From NCBI RefSeq assembly GCF_014930365.1, contig NZ_JABXWI010000002.1, positions 496,001-560,000 on the forward strand: a stretch of DNA of 64,000 nt, read 5' to 3'. Source of the stretch: Streptomyces caniscabiei (GTDB taxonomy: Bacteria > Actinomycetota > Actinomycetes > Streptomycetales > Streptomycetaceae). Shown here piece by piece: positions 26,644 through 36,245 of the stretch (the stretch's first letter is position 1; each line of letters starts with the position of its first letter). Made by a program: the position numbers and the translations under genes. Below the pieces are notes generated by a model. That model made no database searches. It was not told the DNA's origin and worked only from the letters and a program-made list of their open reading frames with translations.

Positions 26644-27861
26644 GTGATCTCCCGCCGTACGTTCCTGTCCACGACCGCCGCCGCGGTCGGCGCCACCGCC
26701 GTCGGGGGTGCCCTCGGCGCTCCCGCCCAGGCCGCCCCCGCTACCTGCCAACTCGCCCTCCGCAACGCCTCGTTGCCGGGCACGGTCCGGGCGTACGTCA
26801 CCGGGCACGAGCAGTCGACGGGCGCCTGGGTGCTGCTGCGCGCCGACGGGAGCGTCTACCGGCCGACCTCGCCGTCGGCGCCCGGGACGCCGCTGCCGGT
26901 CGACTGCGCGATCCCGCTCGGCGCGGCGGGCTCGGCGCCCAAGGTGCTGACGCTGCCTCAGATGTTCGGCGCCCGCGTCTACTTCGTACGGGACAGCACC
27001 CTGGAGTTCTTCCTCAACCCGGGTCCCGCCCTGGTGGAGCCCGCGTTCGCGGCACCCGCCGACGCCAACTACGGCAAGACGTGGTCGTTCTGCGAGTTCA
27101 CGTTCAACCCCACCCAGCTCTTCGCCAACATCAGCTATGTCGACCTGGTGACGGCCCTGCCGATCGGGCTGACACTGGAAGGCGACAGCACCCACACGGT
27201 CGCCCCGCTGCCGAACGGGGCGGTGGACCGGATCGCCGCCGATCTCGTGGCGCAGTCGGCGCGGGACGGTCAGCCCTGGGACCGGCTCGTCATCCGGGGC
27301 GGCGACGGCAGGGTGCTGCGGGTCGTCTCCCCGCAGAACCTGATGGCCCCGTACTTCGACCGGCCGGACCAGATGCCGTTCCGCGCCTACTGGGACTCGT
27401 ATGTCGACCAGGTGTGGGAGAAGTACCGGTCGACGGATCTGCGGATCGACCTCCAGGGCGGCCGCGGCGTCCTGGCCGGGCGGGTATCCGGCGACACCCT
27501 CACCTTCGCCGGCGGCCACTCCTTCGCCAAGCCGACGTCGAAGGACATCTTCACCTGCAACCACGGCCCGTTCGCCAACAACCCCGGCGACCCCGACGAC
27601 AAGAAGGCCCTCCTCGCCCGGCTCGCGGCCGGCTTCAACCGCTCGATCATGCTGACCCACCCCACCCAGCCGGGCGGCACGACGGCCGCCGACTACTACC
27701 GGGGGACGGTGACGAACCACTGGTCCCGCGTGGTGCACGCCAACTCGCCCATCGGGTACGCCTTCCCGTACGACGACGTACGGCCCGACGGGCAGCCCGA
27801 CGTGTCGGGCGCGGCCCACGACGGCAATCCACGCCGGTTCACGGTGACGGTGGGCGCCTGA
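26644..27861 (+). CDS. Secreted GH64 beta-1,3-glucanase
   Basis: A 405-residue exported hydrolase. The N-terminus MISRRTFLSTTAAAVGA is a twin-arginine (Tat) signal, cleaved near AQAA (about 31). The mature part resembles glycoside hydrolase family 64 (laminaripentaose-producing beta-1,3-glucanase) with thaumatin-like strands; landmarks include YGKTWSFCEFTFNPTQLFAN, ISYVDLVTALPIGL and NHWSRVVHANSPIGYAFPYDD. It would attack fungal-wall or algal beta-1,3-glucan. GTG start with AGGAGG six bases upstream. The LacI regulator gene is convergent and both carry matching operators, suggesting glucan-induced expression. Confidence 0.88.
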   Translation: MISRRTFLSTTAAAVGATAVGGALGAPAQAAPATCQLALRNASLPGTVRAYVTGHEQSTGAWVLLRADGSVYRPTSPSAPGTPLPVDCAIPLGAAGSAPKVLTLPQMFGARVYFVRDSTLEFFLNPGPALVEPAFAAPADANYGKTWSFCEFTFNPTQLFANISYVDLVTALPIGLTLEGDSTHTVAPLPNGAVDRIAADLVAQSARDGQPWDRLVIRGGDGRVLRVVSPQNLMAPYFDRPDQMPFRAYWDSYVDQVWEKYRSTDLRIDLQGGRGVLAGRVSGDTLTFAGGHSFAKPTSKDIFTCNHGPFANNPGDPDDKKALLARLAAGFNRSIMLTHPTQPGGTTAADYYRGTVTNHWSRVVHANSPIGYAFPYDDVRPDGQPDVSGAAHDGNPRRFTVTVGA

Positions 27862-27895
27862 GCGCTCCGCCGGTGACGCCGCGGGCCCGCACGGG

Positions 27896-28954
27896 CTACG
27901 CGGAGGCGCGTCGTACCAGGGTGGTCGGCAGGACCACGCTGGACGGCGTGCCGACCGGGCCCTCATCGGCCCGCGCGTCGCCGGCTCGCCGTTCGAGGCC
28001 CCGGAACAGCAGCCGGGCCATCAACCGGCCCATCTCCTCTATGTCCTGACGGACCGTCGTCAACGGCGGATCGGACTGCTCGGCCACCGGCAGCATGTCG
28101 TCGAAGCCCACCACGGCGACGTCCTCGGGAACCCGTCGCCCGAGCTCCCGCAGCACCCGCAGCGCGCCGGACGCGGACACGTCGTTGGCGGCGAACACCG
28201 CGTCCAACTCGGGGCAGCGGGCCAGCAGTTCCCGCATCGCCCGCTCCCCGCCCGCCGGGGTGAAGTCGCCCTCCACGATCAGCCGGGGGTCGGCGTCCAC
28301 CATGACGTCCCGGAACCCGTCGAGCCGGTCCACGGCGGAGGTCTGGTCGAGGGGCCCGGTGATGTGGGCGATCCGGGTGCGGCCGAGGCCGACGAGATGG
28401 CGTACGGCGTCCCGCGCGCCGCCCCGGTTGTCGCTGTCGACGTAGACGGTGGTCGTGTCGCCGCGCGAGCCGTCGACCCAGCCGGGGCGGCCGCCGAACA
28501 CGGTGGGGACGCCCGCGCCCCGGATCAGCGCGGGCAGCGGATCGTCGAGGTGCAGCGAGAACGCGAGCGCCCCGTCGACGTGTCCGCCCGCCAGATACCG
28601 TCCCACCCGGGCGTAGTCCTCGGGCCCTTCGGTGAGCAACAGCACGAGCTGCGAGTCGTGCGCGGTCAACTCCTTGCTGATGCCCCGGAGTTGCAGGGCG
28701 AAGAAGGGATCGGCGAAGACCCTGGTCTCCGGCTCGGCGATCACCACGGCCACGGCGTCGTGCCGCCGGGTGACCAGGCTGCGCGCCGCCTGATTGGGCA
28801 CGTACCCGAGTTCCTCGACCGCTTTGCGCACCCGCTCGACCAGGGGCTCCCGTACGCCTTCGCCCCCGTTGACGACCCGCGACACCGTCGCCCTGGACAC
28901 CCCGGCCCGCGCGGCCACGGCCTCCAATGTGGGACGCGACGCTGTCTCGGTCAC
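27896..28954 (-). CDS. LacI-family transcriptional repressor
   Basis: A 352-residue repressor. Residues about 8-30 form the LacI helix-turn-helix with hinge (TLEAVAARAGVSRATVSRVV, then NQAARSLVTRRHDAV). The rest is a periplasmic-binding-protein-like sensor (VVGFDDMLPVAEQSDPPLTTV near the end). Start GTG with GGAGGAG nine bases upstream. The operator-like site at 29011-29024 suggests autoregulation, and the perfect palindrome before the GH64 gene suggests it represses that glucanase until a beta-glucan oligosaccharide binds. The ligand is inference. Confidence 0.93.
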   Translation of the reverse strand: MTETASRPTLEAVAARAGVSRATVSRVVNGGEGVREPLVERVRKAVEELGYVPNQAARSLVTRRHDAVAVVIAEPETRVFADPFFALQLRGISKELTAHDSQLVLLLTEGPEDYARVGRYLAGGHVDGALAFSLHLDDPLPALIRGAGVPTVFGGRPGWVDGSRGDTTTVYVDSDNRGGARDAVRHLVGLGRTRIAHITGPLDQTSAVDRLDGFRDVMVDADPRLIVEGDFTPAGGERAMRELLARCPELDAVFAANDVSASGALRVLRELGRRVPEDVAVVGFDDMLPVAEQSDPPLTTVRQDIEEMGRLMARLLFRGLERRAGDARADEGPVGTPSSVVLPTTLVRRASA

Positions 28955-29010
28955 TGCGGAACACTCCTCCGGGGCGGCTCCGCCCAGGATAGCCCTGGAC
29001 AGAGGCCCAC

Positions 29011-29024
29011 TGAGAGCGCTCCCG
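29011..29024. promoter_or_regulatory. LacI-family operator upstream of the lacI-like gene
   Basis: TGAGAGCGCTCCCG shares 12 of 14 bases with the palindrome before the GH64 gene and keeps the GAGCGCTC core. It lies 57 bp before the LacI-family GTG start, fitting autorepression. Confidence 0.65.
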
Positions 29025-29118
29025 GCCCCCGGAGGTGGCCCGCCGGTGGGCCCGCCCTGCGACGGGACCTCCGTGAGGTGGGACAGGAGTGCGAGGGGGA
29101 CCTCGGCGCCGAGGGGCG

Positions 29119-30201
29119 TCAGTGTCCGTGCGCGTGCGACTCGCCGGAATCGGCCACCCCGTCCGCCTCGCCCGTCCCGCCCGTTCCCGCCCCGCCCGCG
29201 TTTCCCGCCCCGTCCGTCCTGCCCGCGGCGTGCGGTGCGTGCGGCTCGTACCCCGGGATCGTGCCGTCCGCCTTGCGCACCAGGAACAGGCCCGCCATGC
29301 CCATGTCGGAGTGGCTCTGGACGTGGCAGTGGTACATCCAGGCGCCGGCACCGACGCCCTCGCCCGCGATGACCTGGAAGCCGAAGGAGTCGGCGGGTCC
29401 GACGATCTTGTTGTCGATGACCTGACTGGGGTCGTCGGGGCCGCTCAGCGTGCCGGTGCGGTTGTCGGCCCAGCGGTGACCGTGCAGGTGGAAGGTGTGG
29501 TAGTACTCGCCGTGCGTGATGACGACGAACTCGACGCGGTCCCCGACGGTGGCGTCGAAGTCGGGGCCGGTGTGGGCGGGCCTGTTGTTGATGCGCAGGT
29601 CGTTGAAGACGACGGTGACGGTCCTGTCGGGCAGGACGTCGCCCTTGCGGCGGACGACGACCGGGCCGTAGAGCCCCTTGCGGATGCCGCCCGTGCCGTG
29701 GGGGGTGCCGACGGCGTGGTCGTGGTAGTGCCAGTAGCCGGCGCTGCCCGCGCGCCAGGTGCCGTCCGGACGGGTGCCGGGGGCGTGGGTGCGCCAGGTG
29801 TAGGTGCGGGTGCCACCGGGCTCGACGTCGCTCTTGTTCTGCCTGGTGCCGTCGCTGGAGATCTCGTAGTCCAGGCCGTGGACGTGCAGGCTGGCCGCCA
29901 CGTCCATCGTGTTCTCGAACTCGATGTGCAGGGTGTCGCCCTCGTTCAGCTCGATCAGCGGGCCCGGTATCGAGGCCTTGCCCTTCTCGAAGCCGTAGCC
30001 CATCTGCCCGTCGGGCAGCTTCTCGGCGTACATCTTGACGCGCTTGACCTCGCCGCCCGCCGGAGCCGTCCTCGCCCGTTCGGCGGCGCTCACGGCCTCG
30101 GGGGCGCCGACGGTCTCGATGGCCACGGACAACGATGTCGCGACAGCCGCGCCGCCCCACAGCACCCGCCGGTTGAACCCTCGTCTGTCCATCGCGTCCA
30201 T
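29119..30201 (-). CDS. slac: Small two-domain laccase SLAC (multicopper oxidase)
   Basis: A 360-residue exported copper oxidase of the Streptomyces two-domain type that works as a trimer and oxidises phenols with reduction of oxygen to water. Copper ligands lie in [27 protein letters not shown] and [15 protein letters not shown]. The N-terminus [20 protein letters not shown] is a Tat signal. The ATG at 30199-30201 has GGGAG six bases before it and was preferred. The C-terminal tail is unusually long and rich in Gly, Thr and Ala, ending with Ser-His-Ala-His-Gly-His. The resemblance to S. coelicolor SLAC (SCO6712) is close by memory. Confidence 0.95.
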   Translation of the reverse strand: MDAMDRRGFNRRVLWGGAAVATSLSVAIETVGAPEAVSAAERARTAPAGGEVKRVKMYAEKLPDGQMGYGFEKGKASIPGPLIELNEGDTLHIEFENTMDVAASLHVHGLDYEISSDGTRQNKSDVEPGGTRTYTWRTHAPGTRPDGTWRAGSAGYWHYHDHAVGTPHGTGGIRKGLYGPVVVRRKGDVLPDRTVTVVFNDLRINNRPAHTGPDFDATVGDRVEFVVITHGEYYHTFHLHGHRWADNRTGTLSGPDDPSQVIDNKIVGPADSFGFQVIAGEGVGAGAWMYHCHVQSHSDMGMAGLFLVRKADGTIPGYEPHAPHAAGRTDGAGNAGGAGTGGTGEADGVADSGESHAHGH

Positions 30202-30391
30202 GCGGAACTCCCCACGCTCATACGGATCTTGCGGAGACGCACCTGTGATCAACCTGTGTGACGGTAGCGGCACCCCGGCGGTTTCTCCACACCCGGGACA
30301 AAGTTCGCACCATTCCGGTCATAGGTCTTGGCGAGCCGCGCAAATGGGGGCTAGCTTCCTTGGCGCTGTTGCTGTGACCGAGGAGGTGCCC

Positions 30392-32872
30392 ATGTACTTA
30401 CGAGGGTTGAGCGACGCGAAGAGACGGGCCTGGGCGGCCACCCTGACCGCCTCGGTCGTCACCGCGGGACTCCTGTCGGGCCCCGCGGCCCAGGCGCGAC
30501 CGGCGCCGGAAGCACCGCTGACAACGATGTCGATCAAGTCGCCACCAGGCGGCTCAGGCCCCCAGGTGCTGGTCTTCCACGGCTCTGCCGCGGCCGGGGA
30601 CGAGTCGCCCGTCGTCAACGCCGGGATCGAGGCGATCGAACGGATCGGCCTGTCCGGGCCGGCCGCCGAGCGGTTCGGGGTCGTGGCCACCGGCGACGCC
30701 TCCGTCTTCACCGACGGGACCCGGCTGAGCGGCTTCAACGCCGTGGTCTTCCTGACCGGTGGCGGTGACGTCCTGGATCCCGAGCAGGAGGCGGGGCTGG
30801 AGGCGTACATGGAGGCCGGCGGCGGTTTCGTCGGCGTCCACGACGCGGCCCGCGCCGAACCGTACTCGGACTGGTTCACCGGTCTGATCGGCGCGCGTCC
30901 GGCCGGGTCGAGCCCGACGACCGTGCAGCGGGCGACGGTCGAGGTCGGTGACCGGCGGCACCCGGCCACCAAGGACCTGCCGGCGCAGTGGAAGCGGCCC
31001 GACAAGTGGCTCAACTGGACGAAGAACCCGTCGGGTTCCGTGCACACCGTGGCCCGGGTGCGCGAGTCGACTTACCAGCCGGGCACCGGCGCCAACGGGT
31101 GGGACCACCCCGTGAGTTGGTGCCGTGACTACGACGGCGGCCGTTCCTTCTACACGGGCATGGGCGGGACCGTCTCCGCGTACGACGAGAGCGACTTCCG
31201 TACGCATCTGCGCGGCGCCCTGCTGTGGACGTCCCGGCTGGCACGGGCCGACTGCAAGGCGACCATCACCGCCAACTACAAGGCGGAGCGGCTGACCCAG
31301 CCCAACCAGCCGGGGCGGAACGACCAGATCGGCGAACCGCACGGCCTGGTCACCGCACCCGACGGACGGGTCCTCTACATCGGCCGGGGCGGCGCCGACT
31401 CCTCCCAGCCGGTGGTCACCGACTGGAACAACCCCGACATCGGCAAGGGCAAGGGCGAGATCCACGTCTACGACCCGAGGACGAAGAAGGTCACCCTCGC
31501 GGGCGCCCTCACCGTCTTCGGCAACAAGGGCGGCGGCGACGAGCTGATCAAGGTCGAAGAGGGCCTGCTGGGCATCGAGCTGGACCCCGGCTTCCAGCAG
31601 AACGGCTGGGTGTACCTGCACTACACGCCGCACTCACGGATCGACCGTGACACCCGGACGGCCGAGCGCCGCGTCTCCCGGTTCACCCTCGACCTCGCGA
31701 GCAACAGGCTCGACCTGAGCAGCGAGAAGGTCCTGCTCAAGTGGCCGGTGCAGATCCACAGTTGCTGTCACTCGGGCGGCGGGATGAGCTGGGACTCCAA
31801 GGACAACCTGTACATCGCCACCGGCGACAACAACTCCAGCGGCTTCAGCGCCGGTTACTCGGGCAACAACCCCGAGCCGAACTACAAGGGCGTCTCCTTC
31901 GCCGACGCGCGCCGCACCGCCGGCAACACCAACAACCTCAACGGCAAGATCCTCCGCATCCACCCGGAGCCCGACGGCACCTACACCCTGCCCGCAGGGA
32001 ACCTGTTCACCGGCAGGGAGACCGCTGAGGGCGGCGGCAAGACCCGCGGCGAGATCTATGTGATGGGGGTCAGGAACCCCGCCCGTATCTTCGTCGACCG
32101 GCAGACCGACGTCCTCTACGCCGGCTGGGTCGGCCCGGACGCCTCGGCACCGTCGACGACCTGGGGCCCGGCCAAGTACGACACCTTCGCCGCGATCACC
32201 GAGGCGGGCAACCGGGGCTGGCCGTACTGCATGGGCAACAAGCAACCCTACCGGGACCGCAACCTGCCGGACCCGTCGAAGCCGCTCGGCTGGTACGACT
32301 GCGACCACCCGAAGAACGAGTCCCCGAACAACGACGGGCTCGTCAACCTGCCCCCGGTGACCGGCAACAACATCTGGTACGCGCCGCAAGGAGGCGCCCC
32401 CGACTTCCCCCGGGACGCGAGCGGCATCCCCTCCTACAAGAACGAGGAGGCCACGTACCTCCTGCCGTGGCTCAAGGGCGGCGGCCAGGCGACGATGAAC
32501 GGGCCGGTCTACCGGTACGCCGAGTCGGGCGACAACTCCGTCCGGTGGCCCGCCTACTGGGACGGCAAGTGGTTCGTCGGCGACTTCTACGACGCCGACC
32601 AGCCGCGCCACGCGGTGGTCATGGACCCGAAGAACCAGGGCAGCGGCGGACTCCCGGTCCACGCCGAGTCCCTGAAGAAGATCGTGCCGGTCGGGGCCGA
32701 CGGCATCAGGAACCTCATGGACTGGAAGTTCGGTCCGGACGGCGCGCTGTACGTCCTGGACTACGGACGCGGCTTCTTCACCTCGGACGCCAAGTCGGCG
32801 CTGTGGCGCGTCACCTACACGGGCGGCGGCCCGACACCGGCGGCCGACGAGCTGGCGAGGAAGGCGGAGTGA
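30392..32872 (+). CDS. Secreted ThuA/PQQ-type sugar dehydrogenase fusion
   Basis: An 826-residue exported protein. After a signal peptide (about 1-36) comes a ThuA-like trehalose-utilisation domain (about 50-285, VLVFHGSAAAGDESPV and GGGFVGVHDAARAE). It is followed by a six-bladed glucose/sorbosone dehydrogenase propeller (about 295-810) with HSGGGMSWDSKDNLYIATGD and TNNLNGKILRIHPEPDG, which in family members binds PQQ and oxidises sugars. ATG with AGGAGG four bases upstream. Its stop overlaps the next gene by one base (TGATG), so the two are coupled and likely act together on an extracellular sugar. Confidence 0.9.
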   Translation: MYLRGLSDAKRRAWAATLTASVVTAGLLSGPAAQARPAPEAPLTTMSIKSPPGGSGPQVLVFHGSAAAGDESPVVNAGIEAIERIGLSGPAAERFGVVATGDASVFTDGTRLSGFNAVVFLTGGGDVLDPEQEAGLEAYMEAGGGFVGVHDAARAEPYSDWFTGLIGARPAGSSPTTVQRATVEVGDRRHPATKDLPAQWKRPDKWLNWTKNPSGSVHTVARVRESTYQPGTGANGWDHPVSWCRDYDGGRSFYTGMGGTVSAYDESDFRTHLRGALLWTSRLARADCKATITANYKAERLTQPNQPGRNDQIGEPHGLVTAPDGRVLYIGRGGADSSQPVVTDWNNPDIGKGKGEIHVYDPRTKKVTLAGALTVFGNKGGGDELIKVEEGLLGIELDPGFQQNGWVYLHYTPHSRIDRDTRTAERRVSRFTLDLASNRLDLSSEKVLLKWPVQIHSCCHSGGGMSWDSKDNLYIATGDNNSSGFSAGYSGNNPEPNYKGVSFADARRTAGNTNNLNGKILRIHPEPDGTYTLPAGNLFTGRETAEGGGKTRGEIYVMGVRNPARIFVDRQTDVLYAGWVGPDASAPSTTWGPAKYDTFAAITEAGNRGWPYCMGNKQPYRDRNLPDPSKPLGWYDCDHPKNESPNNDGLVNLPPVTGNNIWYAPQGGAPDFPRDASGIPSYKNEEATYLLPWLKGGGQATMNGPVYRYAESGDNSVRWPAYWDGKWFVGDFYDADQPRHAVVMDPKNQGSGGLPVHAESLKKIVPVGADGIRNLMDWKFGPDGALYVLDYGRGFFTSDAKSALWRVTYTGGGPTPAADELARKAE

Positions 32873-35079
32873 TGCGGGAAAGACGCTTGTGGGCGGCCCT
32901 GTTGGCGGCCCTGCTGATGGTCCTCGGTCTCACGTCGACGCCCGCGTCCGGCCGTACGGACGGGGGTGCGCGGGAGAAGGCCGCCGCCCAGGTGCTCACC
33001 TGGACCGCCGGTGACGACATCACCAAGTACCTGACCGCGCCGCAGACGGCGGTGGCCGGTCCGACCACCCTGGTGTTCGAGAACAGCAAGGCGACCGGCA
33101 ACACCATGGGGATGCCGCACACGTTGACGTTCGACGTCTCCGACCCGGAGTACAACAACGACGTGCCACTCAACATCCTGGCCAACCCCGGCGACGACCA
33201 GGGCGGCCGCCACACCGCCGAGGTCACGCTCACCCCCGGCCGCTACCGCTACTACTGCACGATCCCCGGGCACGGACAGATGCAGGGCATCCTGGTGGTG
33301 ACCGAGGGCACCGGTGAGGACACCACCGCGCCGGAGACCTCGGCGCAGGTCACCGGGACGCAGAACTCCCAGGGGGCGTACGTCGGTTCGGCCTCCGTGA
33401 CGGTGAGCGCGAGCGACCCGGGCGGCTCGGGTGTCGAGCGGATCGAGTACGCCGTCGGTGACGCCGGGGCCTGGCTGCCGTACACCACACCCGTGGTGGT
33501 CGACCAGGTCGGCACGCACAAGGTCCGCTACCGCGCGGTCGACAAGGCGGGCAACTCGGCGGCCGAGAAGAGCGTCGGGTTCACCGTCGTGGCACCGCCG
33601 ACCGACGACACGACCGCGCCGGAGACCTCGGCGACGGTGTCCGGCGAGAAGAACCCCCAGGGCGACTACGTGTCCATGGCGACGGTCACCGTCTCCGCGT
33701 CGGACACCGGGTCGGGGGTCAACACCATCGAGTACGCCCTCGGCGACTCGGGGGCCTGGCAGCCGTACACCGCGCCCGTGATGGTGCACGAGGTCGGCAC
33801 GCACAAGGTCCGATACCGGGCCACGGACAAGGCGGGCAACGTCGCCGCCGAGAAGAGCGTCGGCTTCACCGTCGTCGCCCCGCCCGCCGCCGACACCACA
33901 CCCCCGGTGACGGGCGTGACCGTCGAGGGCGACCGGAACTCCGCCGGCGCGTACCTGAAGAGCGCGAAGGTCACGGTCAGCGCCACGGACCACGGCGGGT
34001 CGGGCGTCGCCGCCGTCGAGTACTCGCTGGACGGCGGCCCCTATCTCGCCTACACCGCGCCCGTGGTGGTCGACCGGGCAGGCACGCACACGGTCGCGTA
34101 CCGGGCGAGCGACAAGGCGGGCAACACGGCCGCCGCGCGCTCGGTGAGCTTCACGGTCGTCGCGGGCGGTGGGGTCCCCGCGCCCAACTGCGCCGAGTAC
34201 GACGAGCGGTTGACGGTCTTCGTCGGCACGGTCGACTCGGGGGTGCCGAACCGGGTCACCGACAACCGGTGCCGGATCAACGAGTTGATCGAGGACGAGA
34301 AGGAGTGGACGTCCCACGCGCTGTTCCTGAAGCACGTGGACACCGTCCTCGACAAGCTGTTCCGGGACGGGGTCGTCGACCTGCGCGAGTACACCGCCGT
34401 CAAGGAAGCGGCGGAGGAGTCGGGCATCGGCAGGCCGGGCCAGACCGAGGGCTACCGCACGATCCTCGACGGCACGGCCGAGTCGTTCGCCAAGTGGCAG
34501 CAGGTGGGCGGCGGTTCGTTCGGCCTGAACAACGACGGCTCGATCACCTCGGGGACGACGAAGGCCGGGCTCGGCATGCTGTGGTTCCCCGAGCGGAAGT
34601 ACGGCGACTTCTCGCTGCGCCTCCAGTGGCGGGACGACGCGCCCGGCACCAGCAACGCCAACTCCGGTGTGTTCGTGCGCTTCCCCTCGGTCCACGACCA
34701 TCCGGAGGAGTCGCGGCCGGAGTGGGTGGCCATCAAGTACGGCCATGAGGTGCAGGTCCTCGACCGGCCCGACGGCGACATGTACAAGACGGGGTCGGTC
34801 TACGGCTTCGACCGGGTGGGGCTCGCCGGTGCGGGCGTCACCCAGAAGGGCACCTGGAACGACTACGAGATCCGGGTGGTCGACCAGCACTACTCGGTCT
34901 ACCGCAACGGTGTCCTGATCAACGAGTTCGACAACACCGGCGGCCAGGACTTCACCCCGCCCCGCTCGGACGACCCGGGCACGGACGGGCGACGGTTCGC
35001 CTCCGGCTATCTCGGACTCCAGGTCCACGGCACGACGGACGTCGTCTCCTACCGCGACATCCGGATCAAGGAACTGTAG
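32872..35079 (+). CDS. Secreted cupredoxin, Ig-like repeats and DUF1080 fusion
   Basis: A 735-residue exported protein. Signal peptide (about 1-27), then a plastocyanin-like copper domain (about 40-145) with ligand motif YYCTIPGHGQM. Three tandem repeats of about 95 residues follow, each with AVDKAGNSAAEKSVGFTVV-type ends, of the OmpL47/chitobiase Ig-like kind. The C-terminal DUF1080 (3-keto-disaccharide hydrolase) domain runs from about 520. The upstream protein is a PQQ-type sugar dehydrogenase, so an electron route from that enzyme to this copper domain, with hydrolysis of a 3-keto sugar, can be proposed; that is inference. Confidence 0.9.
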   Translation: MRERRLWAALLAALLMVLGLTSTPASGRTDGGAREKAAAQVLTWTAGDDITKYLTAPQTAVAGPTTLVFENSKATGNTMGMPHTLTFDVSDPEYNNDVPLNILANPGDDQGGRHTAEVTLTPGRYRYYCTIPGHGQMQGILVVTEGTGEDTTAPETSAQVTGTQNSQGAYVGSASVTVSASDPGGSGVERIEYAVGDAGAWLPYTTPVVVDQVGTHKVRYRAVDKAGNSAAEKSVGFTVVAPPTDDTTAPETSATVSGEKNPQGDYVSMATVTVSASDTGSGVNTIEYALGDSGAWQPYTAPVMVHEVGTHKVRYRATDKAGNVAAEKSVGFTVVAPPAADTTPPVTGVTVEGDRNSAGAYLKSAKVTVSATDHGGSGVAAVEYSLDGGPYLAYTAPVVVDRAGTHTVAYRASDKAGNTAAARSVSFTVVAGGGVPAPNCAEYDERLTVFVGTVDSGVPNRVTDNRCRINELIEDEKEWTSHALFLKHVDTVLDKLFRDGVVDLREYTAVKEAAEESGIGRPGQTEGYRTILDGTAESFAKWQQVGGGSFGLNNDGSITSGTTKAGLGMLWFPERKYGDFSLRLQWRDDAPGTSNANSGVFVRFPSVHDHPEESRPEWVAIKYGHEVQVLDRPDGDMYKTGSVYGFDRVGLAGAGVTQKGTWNDYEIRVVDQHYSVYRNGVLINEFDNTGGQDFTPPRSDDPGTDGRRFASGYLGLQVHGTTDVVSYRDIRIKEL

Positions 35080-35095
35080 GCAAACTTCAACCGAA

Positions 35096-35144
35096 GGTGG
35101 CCCGTGCCCTCCCTGCCTCGCGGCCGGCTGGGGCGCGGGCCACC
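35096..35144. terminator. Bidirectional hairpin terminator
   Basis: GGTGGCCCGTGCCCT (35096-35110) pairs with GGGGCGCGGGCCACC (35130-35144), allowing G-U pairs, around a 19-base loop. It lies between the convergent DUF1080-fusion and polymerase genes and can stop transcription from both. Confidence 0.75.
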
Positions 35145-35145
35145 G

Positions 35146-36156
35146 TCATGCCTTCTTGGCCCGGCTCGGCTGCACCCGCTTCGGCTCCCCCGGCATCTTC
35201 GGGTACTCCGGCGGATACGGCAGATCCCCGAGCCCGTGGTCGTGTTCGTCCCGCGCCGCCAGCTCCAGCAGCGCCTCCAGCGAGAACGCGTGCTCGTCCA
35301 TGTCGGCGTGGACGTCCCCGACCTCGGCGAAACGCCCCGGCATCGTCCCCAGGTCGAAGTCGCGCGGCACGGCGCTTCCCACCTCGTCCCAGGTCAGGGG
35401 CGCGGAGACGGGGGCGTGCGGGTGGGGGCGTACGGAGTAGGCGGAGGCGATGGTGCGGTCGCGGGCGGTCTGGTTGTAGTCGACGAAGATCTTCGCGCCG
35501 CGCTCCTCCTTCCACCAGGCCGTGGTCACCTGCTCCGGCATCCGGCGCTCCAGTTCCCGGGCGACGGCGATGGCCGACCGGCGTACCTGGGTGAAGGTCC
35601 AGTCGGGCCGGATCGGCACGAAGACGTGCAGGCCCCGGCCGCCGGAGGTCTTGGGCCAGCCGCGCAGGCCGCCGTACTCGTGGAGGACCTCGCGCAGTTC
35701 GTGCGCGGCCCGCACCGCGTCGGCGTAGTCGGTGCCGGGCTGCGGGTCGAGGTCGATGCGGAGTTCGTCGGGCCGGTCGACGTCGTCGCGGCGGACGGGC
35801 CAGGGGTGGAAGGTGAGCGTGCCGAACTGGGCGGCCCAGACGACGGCGGCGACCTCGGTGGGGCACATCTCGTCGGCGCTGCGGCCGCTGGGGAAGGTGA
35901 TGTGGGCGGTGGGGATCCAGTCGGGCATGTTCTTGGGGGCGCGCTTCTGGAAGAAGTTCTCGCCGGTCACGCCCTCCGGGTAGCGCTCCAGGGTGGTGGG
36001 CCGGTTGCGCAGGGCCCGCAGGATGCCGGGGCCGACGGCGATGTAGTACCGGGCGAGGTCCAGCTTGGTGAAGCCGCGCTCCGGGAAGAAGATCCTGTCG
36101 GGGCTGGACAGCCGTACCGTCCGTCCCGCCGCCTCCAGTTCCACCGCTTCGCCCAT
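35146..36156 (-). CDS. NHEJ-type primase-polymerase (LigD polymerase-domain family)
   Basis: A 336-residue stand-alone PolDom/Prim-Pol protein. It shows the archaeo-eukaryotic primase fold motifs LRIDLDPQPG (catalytic aspartates), KTSGGRGLHVFVPI and FVDYNQTARDRT. Such proteins fill or extend ends during non-homologous end joining together with Ku and an ATP ligase. An ATP-dependent DNA ligase gene is divergent 90 bp away, so the two LigD activities are split here. No Ku gene is in the window. The start MGEAVELEA was chosen; an ATG 36 bp upstream is possible. Confidence 0.9.
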   Translation of the reverse strand: MGEAVELEAAGRTVRLSSPDRIFFPERGFTKLDLARYYIAVGPGILRALRNRPTTLERYPEGVTGENFFQKRAPKNMPDWIPTAHITFPSGRSADEMCPTEVAAVVWAAQFGTLTFHPWPVRRDDVDRPDELRIDLDPQPGTDYADAVRAAHELREVLHEYGGLRGWPKTSGGRGLHVFVPIRPDWTFTQVRRSAIAVARELERRMPEQVTTAWWKEERGAKIFVDYNQTARDRTIASAYSVRPHPHAPVSAPLTWDEVGSAVPRDFDLGTMPGRFAEVGDVHADMDEHAFSLEALLELAARDEHDHGLGDLPYPPEYPKMPGEPKRVQPSRAKKA

Positions 36157-36245
36157 GCGAGCCACGGTAGGCGGAACGACCGAATGCCGCATACCGGGCG
36201 GAGTTCGCCGCGCGGCGGTGTGGTGGCGGTCGCAGAATCGGAGGC

